A stretch of DNA of 64,000 bases from Zipacnadum sp036504235 (GCA_036504235.1 DASXVN010000030.1:1-64000), one strand, 5' to 3'; positions 33,856 to 43,326 are shown, counted from the first letter of the stretch. Notes: generated by a model not told the origin, from the sequence alone. A program made the numbers and translations.

Positions 33856-35841
33856 CTAGCCGGGCAAGAGGAAATGCCCGTGGGCGCCGACCATGGCATC
33901 CACGATGCGCCACAGGATCATCATGAACACGTCGCCGAAGGCCAGACCCAGGAAGAAGGGCAGAGCTTTTCTCATCACCTGCGGCCCGCCGTAGCGCATC
34001 AGGGCCGACTTGATAATCGCGGAGATCATGATGGAGAACCACATGAAGGCGACCGGGTGGGTCTGCATCATGATGAATCCCACCGGATGCGGCCAGAACC
34101 ACAGGTAGCGCTGGCGCATGGCGGAGACGCCCAGCACGAAGACCGCGCCGATCGCCATCCAGACCATGATCGCCAGGTTGGGCGGCTCCGGCCGGCTGAG
34201 CCAGGTGCTGAGCTGATCCCAGCCGCCGGTGCCGGAGATGTGGCAGAACCACTGGTTCATGCCCGCCGCACCGTGGCGATAGTAGAGCCACAACTGGCTG
34301 ATCGCGGTGGTGGGCACGGAAGCGGCCAGCGCCACCCACAGGACCATGAACATCTGCCGCCGGCTGATGCCGCCTTCCTCCGCGATGCGCAGCCCCTGCA
34401 CCAGGCTGGGGCCGATGGTGGCGCGCAAGTCCGTCGAGTAGGCGCGCTCGAAGAACATCCCGGCGGTCAGGCTGCGCGCCCCGACCGTGTTGGTGCCAAA
34501 CAGGTAGTTGAGCGCCTGCACCGGGGTGACGGTCTGCTGCACGAACAGCAGGCCGACCTCGGCGACCACCTTGCTGAGGATGATTATGATCATGGTGTAA
34601 ACCAGGATCACGAAGGCCGCCGTCCACAGGCTCATCCCCGCGACCACCAGCCACCAAGTGGCGGCGGCCAGGCACAGGCCGATGCCGATCAGGCAGGTCC
34701 GGTAGCTCAGACCCCCCTCCTCGGTAGCCGGGGCCTTGCCGGTCAATTCCGCCCAGGCCCCGGCCAGGTGGCGCCGCGCCGACCAGAAAGTCAGGCCGAT
34801 GTATGCCACATAGCCGCCCCAGGGCTGCGCGCCCAGCCACAGGGGATAGCCGGCGATGGACAGTCCCTGCGCGCGGAAGCCCAGCATCCCGCCGACCAGC
34901 CGCTGCACCCGGTTGAACAGGAAGAAGCCCACGATGGAGAAGGCCACCTCGGTACGCAGCAGCATGCTGACGCCGATGACGGCCGGGTAGATGATAAAGG
35001 GCGTCCAGCCCCAGAACTGGCCGATCCCCTCCTGCGGCGTGTAGGCCCACTCCATGCGGATACCGCCGACCGAGGGGTAGTAAAAGCGCAGTCCGGCGAG
35101 GCCCTGCACCAGCACGGTGAGGCCGAAACCGATCCACATGACCGGATTGCCCCAGAAAGCCTTGTCGGCCAGCGGGTGGGAGGGGTTCTGGGTCATCTGC
35201 ATGGGCAGGGCGACCAGCGGGAAGGAAAGCCGCTCGTAGTTGGCCCATTGCGGGTAGAACAGGGCGCTGGCGAAGGTGGCCAGCAGATAGAGCACCACCA
35301 GCAGCACGCCCCAGGCCATGAAGGGAATGATCCAGTCGCTCCAGGGAATGGCAACGCCCGGCGGCAGCCCCTCATAGAAGCCCTTGATGGCCAGGTCGGA
35401 GGTGGGGTGCAGCCAGGTGGGCACGTACTGGAAGAAGATGGAGGCCCAGCCATTCGCGGGCGTGGCATAGTAGAAGGCGGAGACGCTGACCGGGACAAAC
35501 ACGCTCTCCGAGCCGTGACTGGGCACCAGCGTGGAGATGAGCAGCATGGTGTAGATGACCAGGAGCTCGGCGCGCGCGAAAGGCAGGCGGGGCGACAGCA
35601 GCCGCAGTAGCGGGTTGAGCACCAGCACCAGCAGCATGAGCATGAACACGGCGCCCGGGGGCAGGTGCTGGCCGCCGATGAAGGTGCCCTGCACGTAGTG
35701 GTCCATGTAGGGGACCACAATTCCGCAGCCCACCGACAGGACAAAGCCCACCGCTACGCTGCGCACGGTGACGCCGCGGCGAGGGGAATCGCTCTCGCTA
35801 GCGGAACTGGAATTGGGTCCTAGCTCGGTGACGGTAGCCAT
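33856..35841 (-). CDS. DUF6785-family polytopic membrane protein
   Basis: A 661-residue membrane protein with about 14 hydrophobic segments. The pattern (MDHYVQGTFIGGQHLPPGAVFML near the start, a long loop with YERLSFPLVALPMQ, WFWPHPVGFIMMQTHP and a C-terminal ALPFFLGLAFGDVFMMILW) matches DUF6784/DUF6785 proteins found in Planctomycetes, Lentisphaerae and Armatimonadota. Their function is unknown; a transport role is inferred. ATG 35841 is chosen over TTG 35886. Divergent from the CNNM/CBS gene. Confidence 0.78.
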   Translation of the reverse strand: MATVTELGPNSSSASESDSPRRGVTVRSVAVGFVLSVGCGIVVPYMDHYVQGTFIGGQHLPPGAVFMLMLLVLVLNPLLRLLSPRLPFARAELLVIYTMLLISTLVPSHGSESVFVPVSVSAFYYATPANGWASIFFQYVPTWLHPTSDLAIKGFYEGLPPGVAIPWSDWIIPFMAWGVLLVVLYLLATFASALFYPQWANYERLSFPLVALPMQMTQNPSHPLADKAFWGNPVMWIGFGLTVLVQGLAGLRFYYPSVGGIRMEWAYTPQEGIGQFWGWTPFIIYPAVIGVSMLLRTEVAFSIVGFFLFNRVQRLVGGMLGFRAQGLSIAGYPLWLGAQPWGGYVAYIGLTFWSARRHLAGAWAELTGKAPATEEGGLSYRTCLIGIGLCLAAATWWLVVAGMSLWTAAFVILVYTMIIIILSKVVAEVGLLFVQQTVTPVQALNYLFGTNTVGARSLTAGMFFERAYSTDLRATIGPSLVQGLRIAEEGGISRRQMFMVLWVALAASVPTTAISQLWLYYRHGAAGMNQWFCHISGTGGWDQLSTWLSRPEPPNLAIMVWMAIGAVFVLGVSAMRQRYLWFWPHPVGFIMMQTHPVAFMWFSIMISAIIKSALMRYGGPQVMRKALPFFLGLAFGDVFMMILWRIVDAMVGAHGHFLLPG

Positions 35842-36013
35842 GGCGGAAACATATTCGCCGGAGCATGCAACGTTTCCTGCTTCCAACTTTCACCGGCTGA
35901 CCGGCGTCAGCAGGGGCGTCCCGCGGGCGCGGGCGGCGCGGAAGGAATATGCGCCCCGCGCAGGAAAGTACTTCTCAGCCGGCGCGCGGGTCGCGGCGCG
36001 CTCGCCCCTAACT

Positions 36014-37330
36014 ATGTCTACCTACCTGGAAATCTTGGTGCTGCTACTGATGATCTTGGCGAGTGGTTTCTTCGCCATGTCCGAGATGGCGCTCGTCTCG
36101 GCCCGCAGGGCTCGGCTGCAGCAACTGGCCGAAGAAGGCAACCCTCGCGCGCGCCGCACGCTCGAGTTGGTCTCCTCCGCCAACCGCTTTCTGGCCACCG
36201 CCCAGATCGGCATCACGCTAGTCGGCGTGCTGGCCGGCGCCTTCGGCGGCGTGACTCTCGCCGAGCGGCTGGACCCGCACCTGCAGACGATCCCCTGGCT
36301 GCAACCCTACAGCCACCCGCTGTCCGTGGGGCTGGTCGTCATCTTCACCACCTACCTGACCCTGACCCTGGGCGAATTGGTCCCCAAGCGCATCGGAATG
36401 TCGCGCCCCGAGGCCCTGGCGATGCGGGTCTCCGGCCCTATGGGCGGCCTGTCGCGGCTGGCCGCCCCGCTAGTCTGGGTGCTGGGGATATCCACCGAGG
36501 GCGTGCTGCGCCTGCTCGGCGTGCGCCCCTCCGCCGAACCGCCGGTCACAGAGGGGGAGATCCGCATTCTCCTGGAGCAGGGCGAGAAGGCCGGCGTCTT
36601 TGAGGAGGCGGAGCTGGCGCTGGTGCAGCGGTCGCTGCGCCTGAATCGGCGCCGGATCAGCGGCATCATGACCCCGCGGCCCGACGTGGTGTGGCTGGAC
36701 CTGGAAGACCCGCCGGAGGAGTTCCGCCGCCGCCTGGTCACCGAGCCCTACTCGCGCTTCCCGGTCTGCCGGGGGAGCCTCGATGAAGTGGCGGGAATCC
36801 TCCAGGTCAAGGACTACTTGACCCAGGTGCTGGCCGGCGAGCCGGAGGATTTCGAGACGATTTTGCGCGAGGTCTTGTTTGTGCCCGAGTCCATGCCTGC
36901 CCTGCAGGCGCTGGAGTCTTTCGAGCGGGCGGGCCGGCACATCGCCCTGGTCGTGGACGAGTACGGCGGCGTGCAGGGGCTGGTCACCATGAATGATATC
37001 CTGGGGGCGATTGTGGGCGAGGGCGCGGCTACGGAGGGTCCGGAAGAGCCGGAGGCCGTGCGTCGCGAGGACGGCTCGTGGCTCCTGGACGGGGTCCTAT
37101 CGGTGGAGGAACTGCGGGAGCTGCTCGATCTACCTCCGCTCCCCGGCGAGGAGCGCGGCAGTTTCACCACCCTCGGTGGATTCGTAATGAGCCAGATGGG
37201 CCGCATCCCGGCCCCGGCGGAGACCTTCGACTGGGCCGACTACCACTTCGAGGTCCTGGACATGGACGGGCACCGCGTGGACAAGGTCCTGGTAACTCCG
37301 CATACCAAGGATACCGCGGAGGAGCCGTAG
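36014..37330 (+). CDS. CNNM/CBS-domain transporter (HlyC/CorC family)
   Basis: A 438-residue protein with an N-terminal DUF21/CNNM membrane domain (four hydrophobic segments, ~1-150, with GELVPKRIGMSRPEALA), a tandem CBS pair (~205-325, IMTPRPDVVWLD and VDEYGGVQGLVTMNDI) and a CorC_HlyC domain (~340-435, DGSWLLDG, GEERGSFTTLGGFV, VDKVLV). Family members transport Mg2+ or Co2+. ATG 36014; the open frame extends to 35768 but upstream residues are not conserved. Confidence 0.9.
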   Translation: MSTYLEILVLLLMILASGFFAMSEMALVSARRARLQQLAEEGNPRARRTLELVSSANRFLATAQIGITLVGVLAGAFGGVTLAERLDPHLQTIPWLQPYSHPLSVGLVVIFTTYLTLTLGELVPKRIGMSRPEALAMRVSGPMGGLSRLAAPLVWVLGISTEGVLRLLGVRPSAEPPVTEGEIRILLEQGEKAGVFEEAELALVQRSLRLNRRRISGIMTPRPDVVWLDLEDPPEEFRRRLVTEPYSRFPVCRGSLDEVAGILQVKDYLTQVLAGEPEDFETILREVLFVPESMPALQALESFERAGRHIALVVDEYGGVQGLVTMNDILGAIVGEGAATEGPEEPEAVRREDGSWLLDGVLSVEELRELLDLPPLPGEERGSFTTLGGFVMSQMGRIPAPAETFDWADYHFEVLDMDGHRVDKVLVTPHTKDTAEEP

Positions 37331-37341
37331 CGGTTGCCGTC

Positions 37342-37417
37342 CTGTAGGGCGGGGGCTCGTACCCCGCCGGACTAACGGTTGCCTAGCGACGGCGGGGTAC
37401 AAGCCCCCGCCCTACAG
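37342..37417. repeat. 27-bp inverted repeat with 22-base loop
   Basis: Arms 37342-37368 and 37391-37417 match at 26 of 27 bases (CTGTAGGGCGGGGG outer end). It follows the CNNM gene by 11 bases and could fold into a very stable hairpin, serving as a terminator or as a mobile palindrome. Confidence 0.75.
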
Positions 37418-37454
37418 TAACGGCGGACCTGCCCGGCGGCCTCCGCCGGTCCTC

Positions 37455-37483
37455 TTGACACCTGCCGCCGGCTGTGTTAGATT
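37455..37483 (+). promoter_or_regulatory. Promoter of tRNA-Asp
   Basis: A consensus TTGACA -35 (37455-37460), a 17-base spacer and TAGATT -10 (37478-37483), 47 bases before the tRNA. Confidence 0.75.
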
Positions 37484-37530
37484 ACCTTTCGCCGTCCCTG
37501 TGCGCTAGGGGGCGGAATATTCGTCTTAGT

Positions 37531-37608
37531 GGGGTTGTAGCTCAGTCGGTTTAGAGTGCTGGCCTGTCAAGCCAGAGGTCGCGGGTTCGAGCCCCGTCAA
37601 CCCCGCCA
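37531..37608 (+). tRNA. tRNA-Asp (GTC)
   Basis: A full cloverleaf: acceptor GGGGTTG/CAACCCC, D-arm GCTC...GAGT, anticodon stem CTGGC/GCCAG with loop CTGTCAA (anticodon GTC), T-arm GCGGG-TTCGAGC-CCCGT, discriminator G and encoded CCA. GTC reads Asp codons. Confidence 0.95.
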
Positions 37609-37621
37609 TATGTTACTCACA

Positions 37622-37653
37622 GGCCCTTCTGCCCTCCGGCAGGAGGGCCTTTT
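37622..37653 (+). terminator. Terminator of tRNA-Asp
   Basis: GGCCCTTCTGCC pairs with GGCAGGAGGGCC (one G-U), followed by TTTT. With the preceding CATATGTTAC stretch it is repeated almost exactly at 41738-41781. Confidence 0.85.
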
Positions 37654-37801
37654 GATTGTCTCAAGCCTCCGGGGTGGCTGCCGCCGGCCGGACCGGGACC
37701 AGCCGACAGGCCGCGGCGGAGGTGGTTGGCAGCGGCAGGCTGAATCAACTCCGCGCGTCTTACCATCATTATCCACGTCGTTTCGATAGGGAGCCCCGCT
37801 A

Positions 37802-40800
37802 ATGCGTCTCTCTGTGCAAGCTCTGCTCGTTTGCGTTCTGCTCACCGGCCTACTAGCCGCGGCCGGTTGGTCTCAGACTAATGAGGGCAATCTGCTGAAG
37901 AACCCCGGCTTTGAGGACCCCATCCCGGGCAAGATGGACAATCCGTTCGTCAACTGGGCCTTCGCCGACAACGGGCAGACGGAATACCGGGGCGAGATTA
38001 CTGCGCAGGAATTCCACAGCGGCCTCAAGGCCGCCTCCGTCACGGCCGCGGCCGGCTGCAAGGTGTACTCCGCCTGGGCGCAGCATGTCCCGGTGAAGAC
38101 CGACGCCGAGCTGCCCGATCAGGTCTCCGTCTGGTACCGGGCGCCACAGAACGGGGCCATGATTGTCCTGAGTTTCATCGGCTTTGACGGCGACAAGTCG
38201 GTACCCAAGGGCGGCGACTCGATTGCCCTGCCGCAGAGCGCCGACTGGACGCAGATCAAGGCGACCATCCAGGTGCCCGCCGGGACGCGCGATATTCAGT
38301 TTGAGCTGCGGGTAGACAAGCCCGGCAGCTACCTCTTTGACGATGCCGCGCTGGTGCGGACGCCGGCGGCGGCGGCCGGCGGCAAGCCCGATCGGATTCT
38401 CTTCGTGGTTCCGGCCGCCACCAAGGTCACCTACTTGTGGGAAGCGGCGCTCAAGAACGCGGGCTGGCAGCGGGTCAGCTATGAGACCTGGGACAACCTG
38501 ACCCCGGAACTGCTCAAGCAGTGCCGCGTGGTGGTGATCGTCTATCTGCCTCTGCGCCCCGAGGTGAGCGACGCGGATCAGGCCACGATCAAGCTGCTGG
38601 ACGACTACGCGAAGGCGGGCGGCGGGCTGATGCTCAACCAGCAGTCCGGCCAGATGCTCACCGCCATGACGCTGTGTTGGGCGCTGGCCCGGAACTTCGG
38701 CACCGATATTCTCTGGGAGTACACCACCTCCGACCCGGCGCGCACCAGAAAGGTCGGCGCCTGGGACGGGGACACCTTCACCTACACCGAGCAGGTCTCC
38801 GGTCCGGTGGCCCAGGGCGTCAAGGGTGTGCTCTACCAGTCGGTGATGCAGATCGGCGCTTACGCGGGCATCATGCCCCTGATGCCGAATGACCCCTGGC
38901 AGGTAGTCCTGACCACCGGCGCCAACTCCAAGACCACGCCGGTGCTGGTGGGTCTGGAGGAGATTGACAAGCGCTCCCGGCCGGCCGGATATACCTCCGA
39001 CGTGCCGTTCGCGGGGATTCGCCCATATGGCCAGGGCCGCGTCGCCTACTTCGGCATGTATCCCGACGTCATCTTTACGCGGCTCATCAATACCGACGAC
39101 GACCGCAAGGTGCATGAGTCCCACCTGGTCAAGGGCACGGACGGCTTCGGCAGCGACCTGCAGAAGCTGTATCTGAACACCTTCCAGTGGCTGGGAGCGG
39201 GCGGCGATCAGCTCATGACCGCCAACCTGCAGCGGCCGGCGATGAAGCCGGTCCAGTATGTCACCGCCTTCAAGTCCTTCAAGGGCCTCATCGGCCCGCG
39301 CACCAAGTACTCCAGTGGCCAGTCCACCGCGGAGGAGTACGTGACCCGCGCCCGGGCCGCCGGCTATGACTTCGTGATCTTCCTGGAGGACTTCGCGGCG
39401 CTCCAGCCGGGCGGCTTCGAGGCGCTCAAGGCCGACTGCAAGCGGCTGTCGGACGGCTCCTTCCTGGCGCTTCCGGGGGTAACCTATCAGAATACGGACG
39501 GCAACCACGAGTTCGCCTGGGGCAAGCACCTCCAGTTGCCCTCTGCCCTACTCCTGGGGCCGGACGGCAAGCGTTTCCTGGCGGTCGGTGGCGCGGAAAA
39601 GCCCGGGACCGACCTGACCTGGCTGTATACCCTGCTGGGCTTCGAGAACCAGTCCGGCTGGTACCTGTTCGGCCAGAACCCCTACCCGCACTTCGACGCC
39701 CGCGCCGTCAACGCGATGGGCGTTATCACCCAGGAGGGCGGCAAGACGCTGGAATCCGTAGTGGATTCCTACGCGGCCGAGGCTCGCAACGGTCAGTTCA
39801 TGTGGCCGATCGCCCTGACGCTGATGAAGAACGCCAGCGAGATTGCCCTGGCGCAGAGCGGCGTCTACTACCACAACGAGATCGGCATCGAGGGCGTCGA
39901 GAAGCTGGATACCTGGCTCAATACCCTGGGCGGCCGCAGCGCCAAGCAGCTCTATCCCGGCGCCCCGGACTTCGGGGAGGTCTTCCTCACCAACGGGCCC
40001 CGCATTGATCTGAAGATGCCGCGGGGCGACACCGATCCCGAGGGCAATCTGTGGAGTCCGCGTCTGCAGGAGTGGGCCTTTGACCTGAAGGTCAGTTCTC
40101 CGGTGGGGCTGCGTGAGGTGCGGGTGATGGACGGGACGACGATGATTCGCCGGCTCCTGCCCGGCGGAGCCAAGGAGTTCGACCACGTGACCAGCCTGCC
40201 CCGCGAGCGCCAGAAAGGGATCTGGGTCCGGGCGATTGACACCCAGGGCCGCGAGGCGATCAGCCGCGACATTACCTCCGACTCCTGGCTGCTGCGCGAG
40301 TCGCAGTGCGCCGACCGCGAGAACCAACTGCTGGACTCGCGCCAGGTCCGCGCGGACGGCACGCCCTTCTTCGTGGGCTACGGCGGGGACACCGCCATCC
40401 CCGACAAGGGCTCCTGGAATGGCCGCACCCGTCCGGTCGGCTGCTTCGTCTTCGACCAGAAGCTGGGCGCCGGCTCCATGGCCTACGACGGTTCGCCCGA
40501 GAATCATCCGGCGGTCTGCTTCAGCCCCTCGCTGTGGTACGGCGACAGCCAGCCGCAGGGCCTGGGCATCGTGAACCAACTGATCGGCGGCCGCGAGGGC
40601 GGGGCGCATGTGCAGCCCTCCCGCGTGTCGGCCTCCTCCGACGTGCTCATTGGCGACCGCATTCTGGACGGCGTCTTCCCGGTGAACGCCAAGCCGGTCT
40701 ACCAGGTCTGGGGCACCCTGTACCCGGTGACCCCGAGCCAGTACCTCAAGACGACGGCGCGAGAGTACCTGTACCTCATCAAGCCCGACGGGGCCAGCGT

Positions 40801-41722
40801 GTACCTGTGGGACCAGAGCTTCGAGTTCCTCCAGGACGTGCCGGTCACGACCAAGACCGCTTTCGCGCTGGGCATGGGCTACATCGGGGCCAGCAGCGCC
40901 ACGGAGCGCGTCATCGTCAGCGGCGGGAAGATAGTGGACACCGGCAAGATAGCGGGCAAGCCGCTGGAGAGCTGGGACTTCAACAAGGGCGATTACGTCG
41001 GCCTGATTAAGAGCCCCTTCGGCTCGCTGGCGGTGTATAGCCTGACCGACGGACTGGTGATCGCCGGCGACGGCGTGAACTACAGCGTGGGCTTCAAGCC
41101 GACCGGCGCGGTCTACGCCCAGGGCGCCAAGCTGCGCGCCCGCATGATGATGGTGGGGATGCACCGGCTGGTCACCGACCCGGCGGCCTTGGCCGCGCAG
41201 TTCGCGGTGGACTACGGCCTCACCGGTACGCCGACCTGGAAGTTCGAGCCGTTCCAGGGGACGGTTCTGCCCGCTGACTATCCGGCGGCGCTGCAGGCCG
41301 GCCCCGGCCAGTGCTTCGTCGGTCGCGTGAGCGGCGTGGACAAGCTGGCCGCCAACCTGGGCGTCGCGGTCTCGGGCCTGCGGGACAACTGGACGGCCTT
41401 CTGCCAGACCCAGGGCGCGGGCGGACAGACGCGGATCATCTCCGTGGAGAGGGGCACCGGCTACGCCGTGGTCACCGCGGCGGAAGAGGGCAAGACGCTG
41501 TTCTTCGGCCACCCGCTGATCGCGGATAACGCGGAGGTCGGTATCACCGTAGCCCGCAGCGGCGACTGGAAGTTCTGGGTGGCGGAGATCCACAACCCCA
41601 CCGACAAGCCGATCATGGCCACCGTGCGGAGCAACCCGGCTTGCCAGGGCCCTAACTTCAAGGAGACCCTGACGCTGGCGCCGGGCAGTTCGGTGATCCG
41701 GATCCTGGGGCCGGCGGGGTAG
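37802..41722 (+). CDS. Very large secreted multidomain protein
   Basis: A 1306-residue exported protein. Signal peptide at residues 1-25 (MRLSVQALLVCVLLTGLLA). Residues ~30-190 look like a carbohydrate-binding beta-sandwich (NLLKNPGFEDPIPG). Residues ~195-400 resemble a class I glutamine-amidotransferase/ThuA-type flavodoxin fold (RILFVVPAATKVTYLWEAAL, VVVIVYLPLRPEVSDAD). Residues ~485-700 resemble a PHP-like TIM-barrel, though most metal ligands are not obvious. The rest is beta-rich. I cannot name its function; binding or processing of a polysaccharide outside the cell is plausible. ATG 37802 is supported by the signal peptide. It is followed by a strong terminator and flanked by direct repeats. 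Confidence 0.75.
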   Translation: MRLSVQALLVCVLLTGLLAAAGWSQTNEGNLLKNPGFEDPIPGKMDNPFVNWAFADNGQTEYRGEITAQEFHSGLKAASVTAAAGCKVYSAWAQHVPVKTDAELPDQVSVWYRAPQNGAMIVLSFIGFDGDKSVPKGGDSIALPQSADWTQIKATIQVPAGTRDIQFELRVDKPGSYLFDDAALVRTPAAAAGGKPDRILFVVPAATKVTYLWEAALKNAGWQRVSYETWDNLTPELLKQCRVVVIVYLPLRPEVSDADQATIKLLDDYAKAGGGLMLNQQSGQMLTAMTLCWALARNFGTDILWEYTTSDPARTRKVGAWDGDTFTYTEQVSGPVAQGVKGVLYQSVMQIGAYAGIMPLMPNDPWQVVLTTGANSKTTPVLVGLEEIDKRSRPAGYTSDVPFAGIRPYGQGRVAYFGMYPDVIFTRLINTDDDRKVHESHLVKGTDGFGSDLQKLYLNTFQWLGAGGDQLMTANLQRPAMKPVQYVTAFKSFKGLIGPRTKYSSGQSTAEEYVTRARAAGYDFVIFLEDFAALQPGGFEALKADCKRLSDGSFLALPGVTYQNTDGNHEFAWGKHLQLPSALLLGPDGKRFLAVGGAEKPGTDLTWLYTLLGFENQSGWYLFGQNPYPHFDARAVNAMGVITQEGGKTLESVVDSYAAEARNGQFMWPIALTLMKNASEIALAQSGVYYHNEIGIEGVEKLDTWLNTLGGRSAKQLYPGAPDFGEVFLTNGPRIDLKMPRGDTDPEGNLWSPRLQEWAFDLKVSSPVGLREVRVMDGTTMIRRLLPGGAKEFDHVTSLPRERQKGIWVRAIDTQGREAISRDITSDSWLLRESQCADRENQLLDSRQVRADGTPFFVGYGGDTAIPDKGSWNGRTRPVGCFVFDQKLGAGSMAYDGSPENHPAVCFSPSLWYGDSQPQGLGIVNQLIGGREGGAHVQPSRVSASSDVLIGDRILDGVFPVNAKPVYQVWGTLYPVTPSQYLKTTAREYLYLIKPDGASVYLWDQSFEFLQDVPVTTKTAFALGMGYIGASSATERVIVSGGKIVDTGKIAGKPLESWDFNKGDYVGLIKSPFGSLAVYSLTDGLVIAGDGVNYSVGFKPTGAVYAQGAKLRARMMMVGMHRLVTDPAALAAQFAVDYGLTGTPTWKFEPFQGTVLPADYPAALQAGPGQCFVGRVSGVDKLAANLGVAVSGLRDNWTAFCQTQGAGGQTRIISVERGTGYAVVTAAEEGKTLFFGHPLIADNAEVGITVARSGDWKFWVAEIHNPTDKPIMATVRSNPACQGPNFKETLTLAPGSSVIRILGPAG

Positions 41723-41752
41723 GGCGCGAACGACCTCCATATGTTACCCACA

Positions 41753-41791
41753 GGCCCTTCTGCCCACCAGCAGAAGGGCCTTTTGTCTTTT
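41753..41791 (+). terminator. Terminator of the large secreted protein
   Basis: A perfect 11-bp stem (GGCCCTTCTGC/GCAGAAGGGCC), six-base loop and TTTTGTCTTTT tail, with the CATATGTTAC prefix shared with the tRNA-Asp terminator. Confidence 0.85.
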
Positions 41792-41800
41792 GGCCGCTAG

Positions 41801-41897
41801 CTAGATTACCCCGTGGTCGCCGATCTCCGGGTCCGCGAAGAGGTTGTCCTGCGGAACCGAGGGCATCGAGCATTCCAGCAGCAGCGCAGTTCCCGGG
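41801..41897 (-). pseudogene. Possible 3' remnant of a hydrolase gene
   Basis: The minus strand encodes a short open segment (GTALLLECSMPSVPQDNLFA, then DPEIGDHGVI and stop) that reads like the C-terminal end of a metallo-beta-lactamase-fold or similar protein. Nothing upstream in frame looks like the rest, so it may be a gene remnant. The similarity is only by eye. Confidence 0.25.
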
Positions 41898-41903
41898 TGT
41901 CGC

Positions 41904-41936
41904 GAAGGCCCTGCTACCGGTGGTAGCAGGGCCTTC
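41904..41936. other. Perfect 15-bp hairpin between convergent genes
   Basis: GAAGGCCCTGCTACC pairs exactly with GGTAGCAGGGCCTTC across a three-base loop, with no T-tract on either strand. It lies between the convergent large secreted protein and the S53 peptidase and may stop both. Confidence 0.6.
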
Positions 41937-41986
41937 CGTATATGGTCTAGCGACGGTTCTCGCCCTCGTCAGCGGTGCTTACCTGC

Positions 41987-43129
41987 TCATAGCGCCGGCA
42001 CGAGTGCGCCCGCGCGCGGGCTGCCCAGGCCGGTCACCAAGTCGTAGCCGGTGGTGCATGAGTAACTCCGGTTCGTGCCACTGGTGATGTCCAGGAAGTA
42101 GGTGCCCAGCGACGTGGGGCTGCCCAGGGCATACAGGGCGGCGTCGGCGCTGCTCAGGCGGCTGCCCCGCGCGGCGTTCGCTCGCGCCAGCAGAGCGGCC
42201 CACTGCGGGGCGCCCGCGCTGGTGCCGCCGACCTGCACCCAGGCCCGCGAGCCCTTGCCGCTGGCGCTGCAGTATACCGGGAATCCGGTGGCCGGGTTCG
42301 CGTTGTAGCTGACATCCGGCATGGTCCGATGCCCGGTGGACTGCGAGGCGGTCTGATAAGCCGGCTGGTCCTCGTAGGCGCTGGGGCCGCCGTTGCTGCC
42401 CGACCAGGCGGTCTCGGACAAGCGGTTCCCGGCGCTATCCAGGGACAGGCTGGTTCCGCCCACGGAGACTACATAAGGCGACACCGCCGGCCACTGCGCG
42501 CCCCCGCCGCTGTCGCCGGAGGAGGCGGTGAAGGTGACGCCGGTCTTGTTGAAGTGGAAGTCGTACAGGGTCTCGCCGGCAAACTCATTGCCGCCCCAGC
42601 TCATCGACACCTGCCCGGCGCGCGCGGCGGCGTAGTCGACGCAGGTCAGCAGGGAGTTGAAGCTGGCATCATTGGCGACTACCAGCAGGATCGTCGCCCC
42701 GGGGGCCATGGCGTGGGCCCACTCGACGTCCAGGGAGGTCTCCAGCGCCCAGCCGGCATTGCTGCGGCGTTTGCCGCCCTGGGGGTAGGCGATCTGGACG
42801 GTCGTGGTGGGCAGGCCGAACTGCGTGCAGAAGGTGTTCAGGTCGCTCTGGATGGTCGAGCTACCGTAGGCGTCCACGATGGCGATGACCTCCCCGGAGC
42901 CGGTGCCGGGAAGGGTGTCAAAGCCGTAGGCGTGGCGGATCTGCTGGGGGGTGTAGCCGGAGAGCGCCGCCGGGCCCACCTGCTGGATGTGGACAGGCGG
43001 ACGCGCCTCCCAGCCCGAAGGCACAGGGGCCTGCCCGGCGGGATCACCCGATCCGCCGCAGCCCGTCAGCAACAGGGCGGTGCAGGCGAGTAGCACAGCG
43101 AGACTGAACAGAAGCGATCGATACCACAT
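41987..43129 (-). CDS. S53-family (sedolisin) peptidase lipoprotein, no pro-domain
   Basis: A 380-residue lipoprotein: N-terminal hydrophobic segment and lipobox LLTGC. The catalytic domain has the sedolisin residues: E and D in ETSLDVEW, the oxyanion Asp in SSGDSGGGA, and the Ser in GTSAGAPQW. Family members are acid serine-carboxyl peptidases and usually carry a ~170-residue pro-domain, which is absent; here the mature-type domain starts about 40 residues after the lipobox. Located probably on the outer side of a membrane. ATG 43129. Confidence 0.85.
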   Translation of the reverse strand: MWYRSLLFSLAVLLACTALLLTGCGGSGDPAGQAPVPSGWEARPPVHIQQVGPAALSGYTPQQIRHAYGFDTLPGTGSGEVIAIVDAYGSSTIQSDLNTFCTQFGLPTTTVQIAYPQGGKRRSNAGWALETSLDVEWAHAMAPGATILLVVANDASFNSLLTCVDYAAARAGQVSMSWGGNEFAGETLYDFHFNKTGVTFTASSGDSGGGAQWPAVSPYVVSVGGTSLSLDSAGNRLSETAWSGSNGGPSAYEDQPAYQTASQSTGHRTMPDVSYNANPATGFPVYCSASGKGSRAWVQVGGTSAGAPQWAALLARANAARGSRLSSADAALYALGSPTSLGTYFLDITSGTNRSYSCTTGYDLVTGLGSPRAGALVPAL

Positions 43130-43326
43130 ACGGATTTCCCTCCTCGATCTGCGGCCGAGGCAACCAGACCGCTTGGCCTCTTATCCAAATCAGTGGACGC
43201 TGTCCACGGTAGATTGTTTTGCTGCGGGAGCGGTTGGAACCACTCTCCTTGCTAGTGTTCGCCGCGAGCTGAAGCTCTTCTGCTTGGCGTCCGTTCCCGC
43301 GCTCGGGTGTGTCATCCGCCGCGCCC

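Noticed and set aside
39548..41740. A 730-codon minus-strand open frame
   Set aside because: Shadow of the large secreted protein, no signal peptide or motif.
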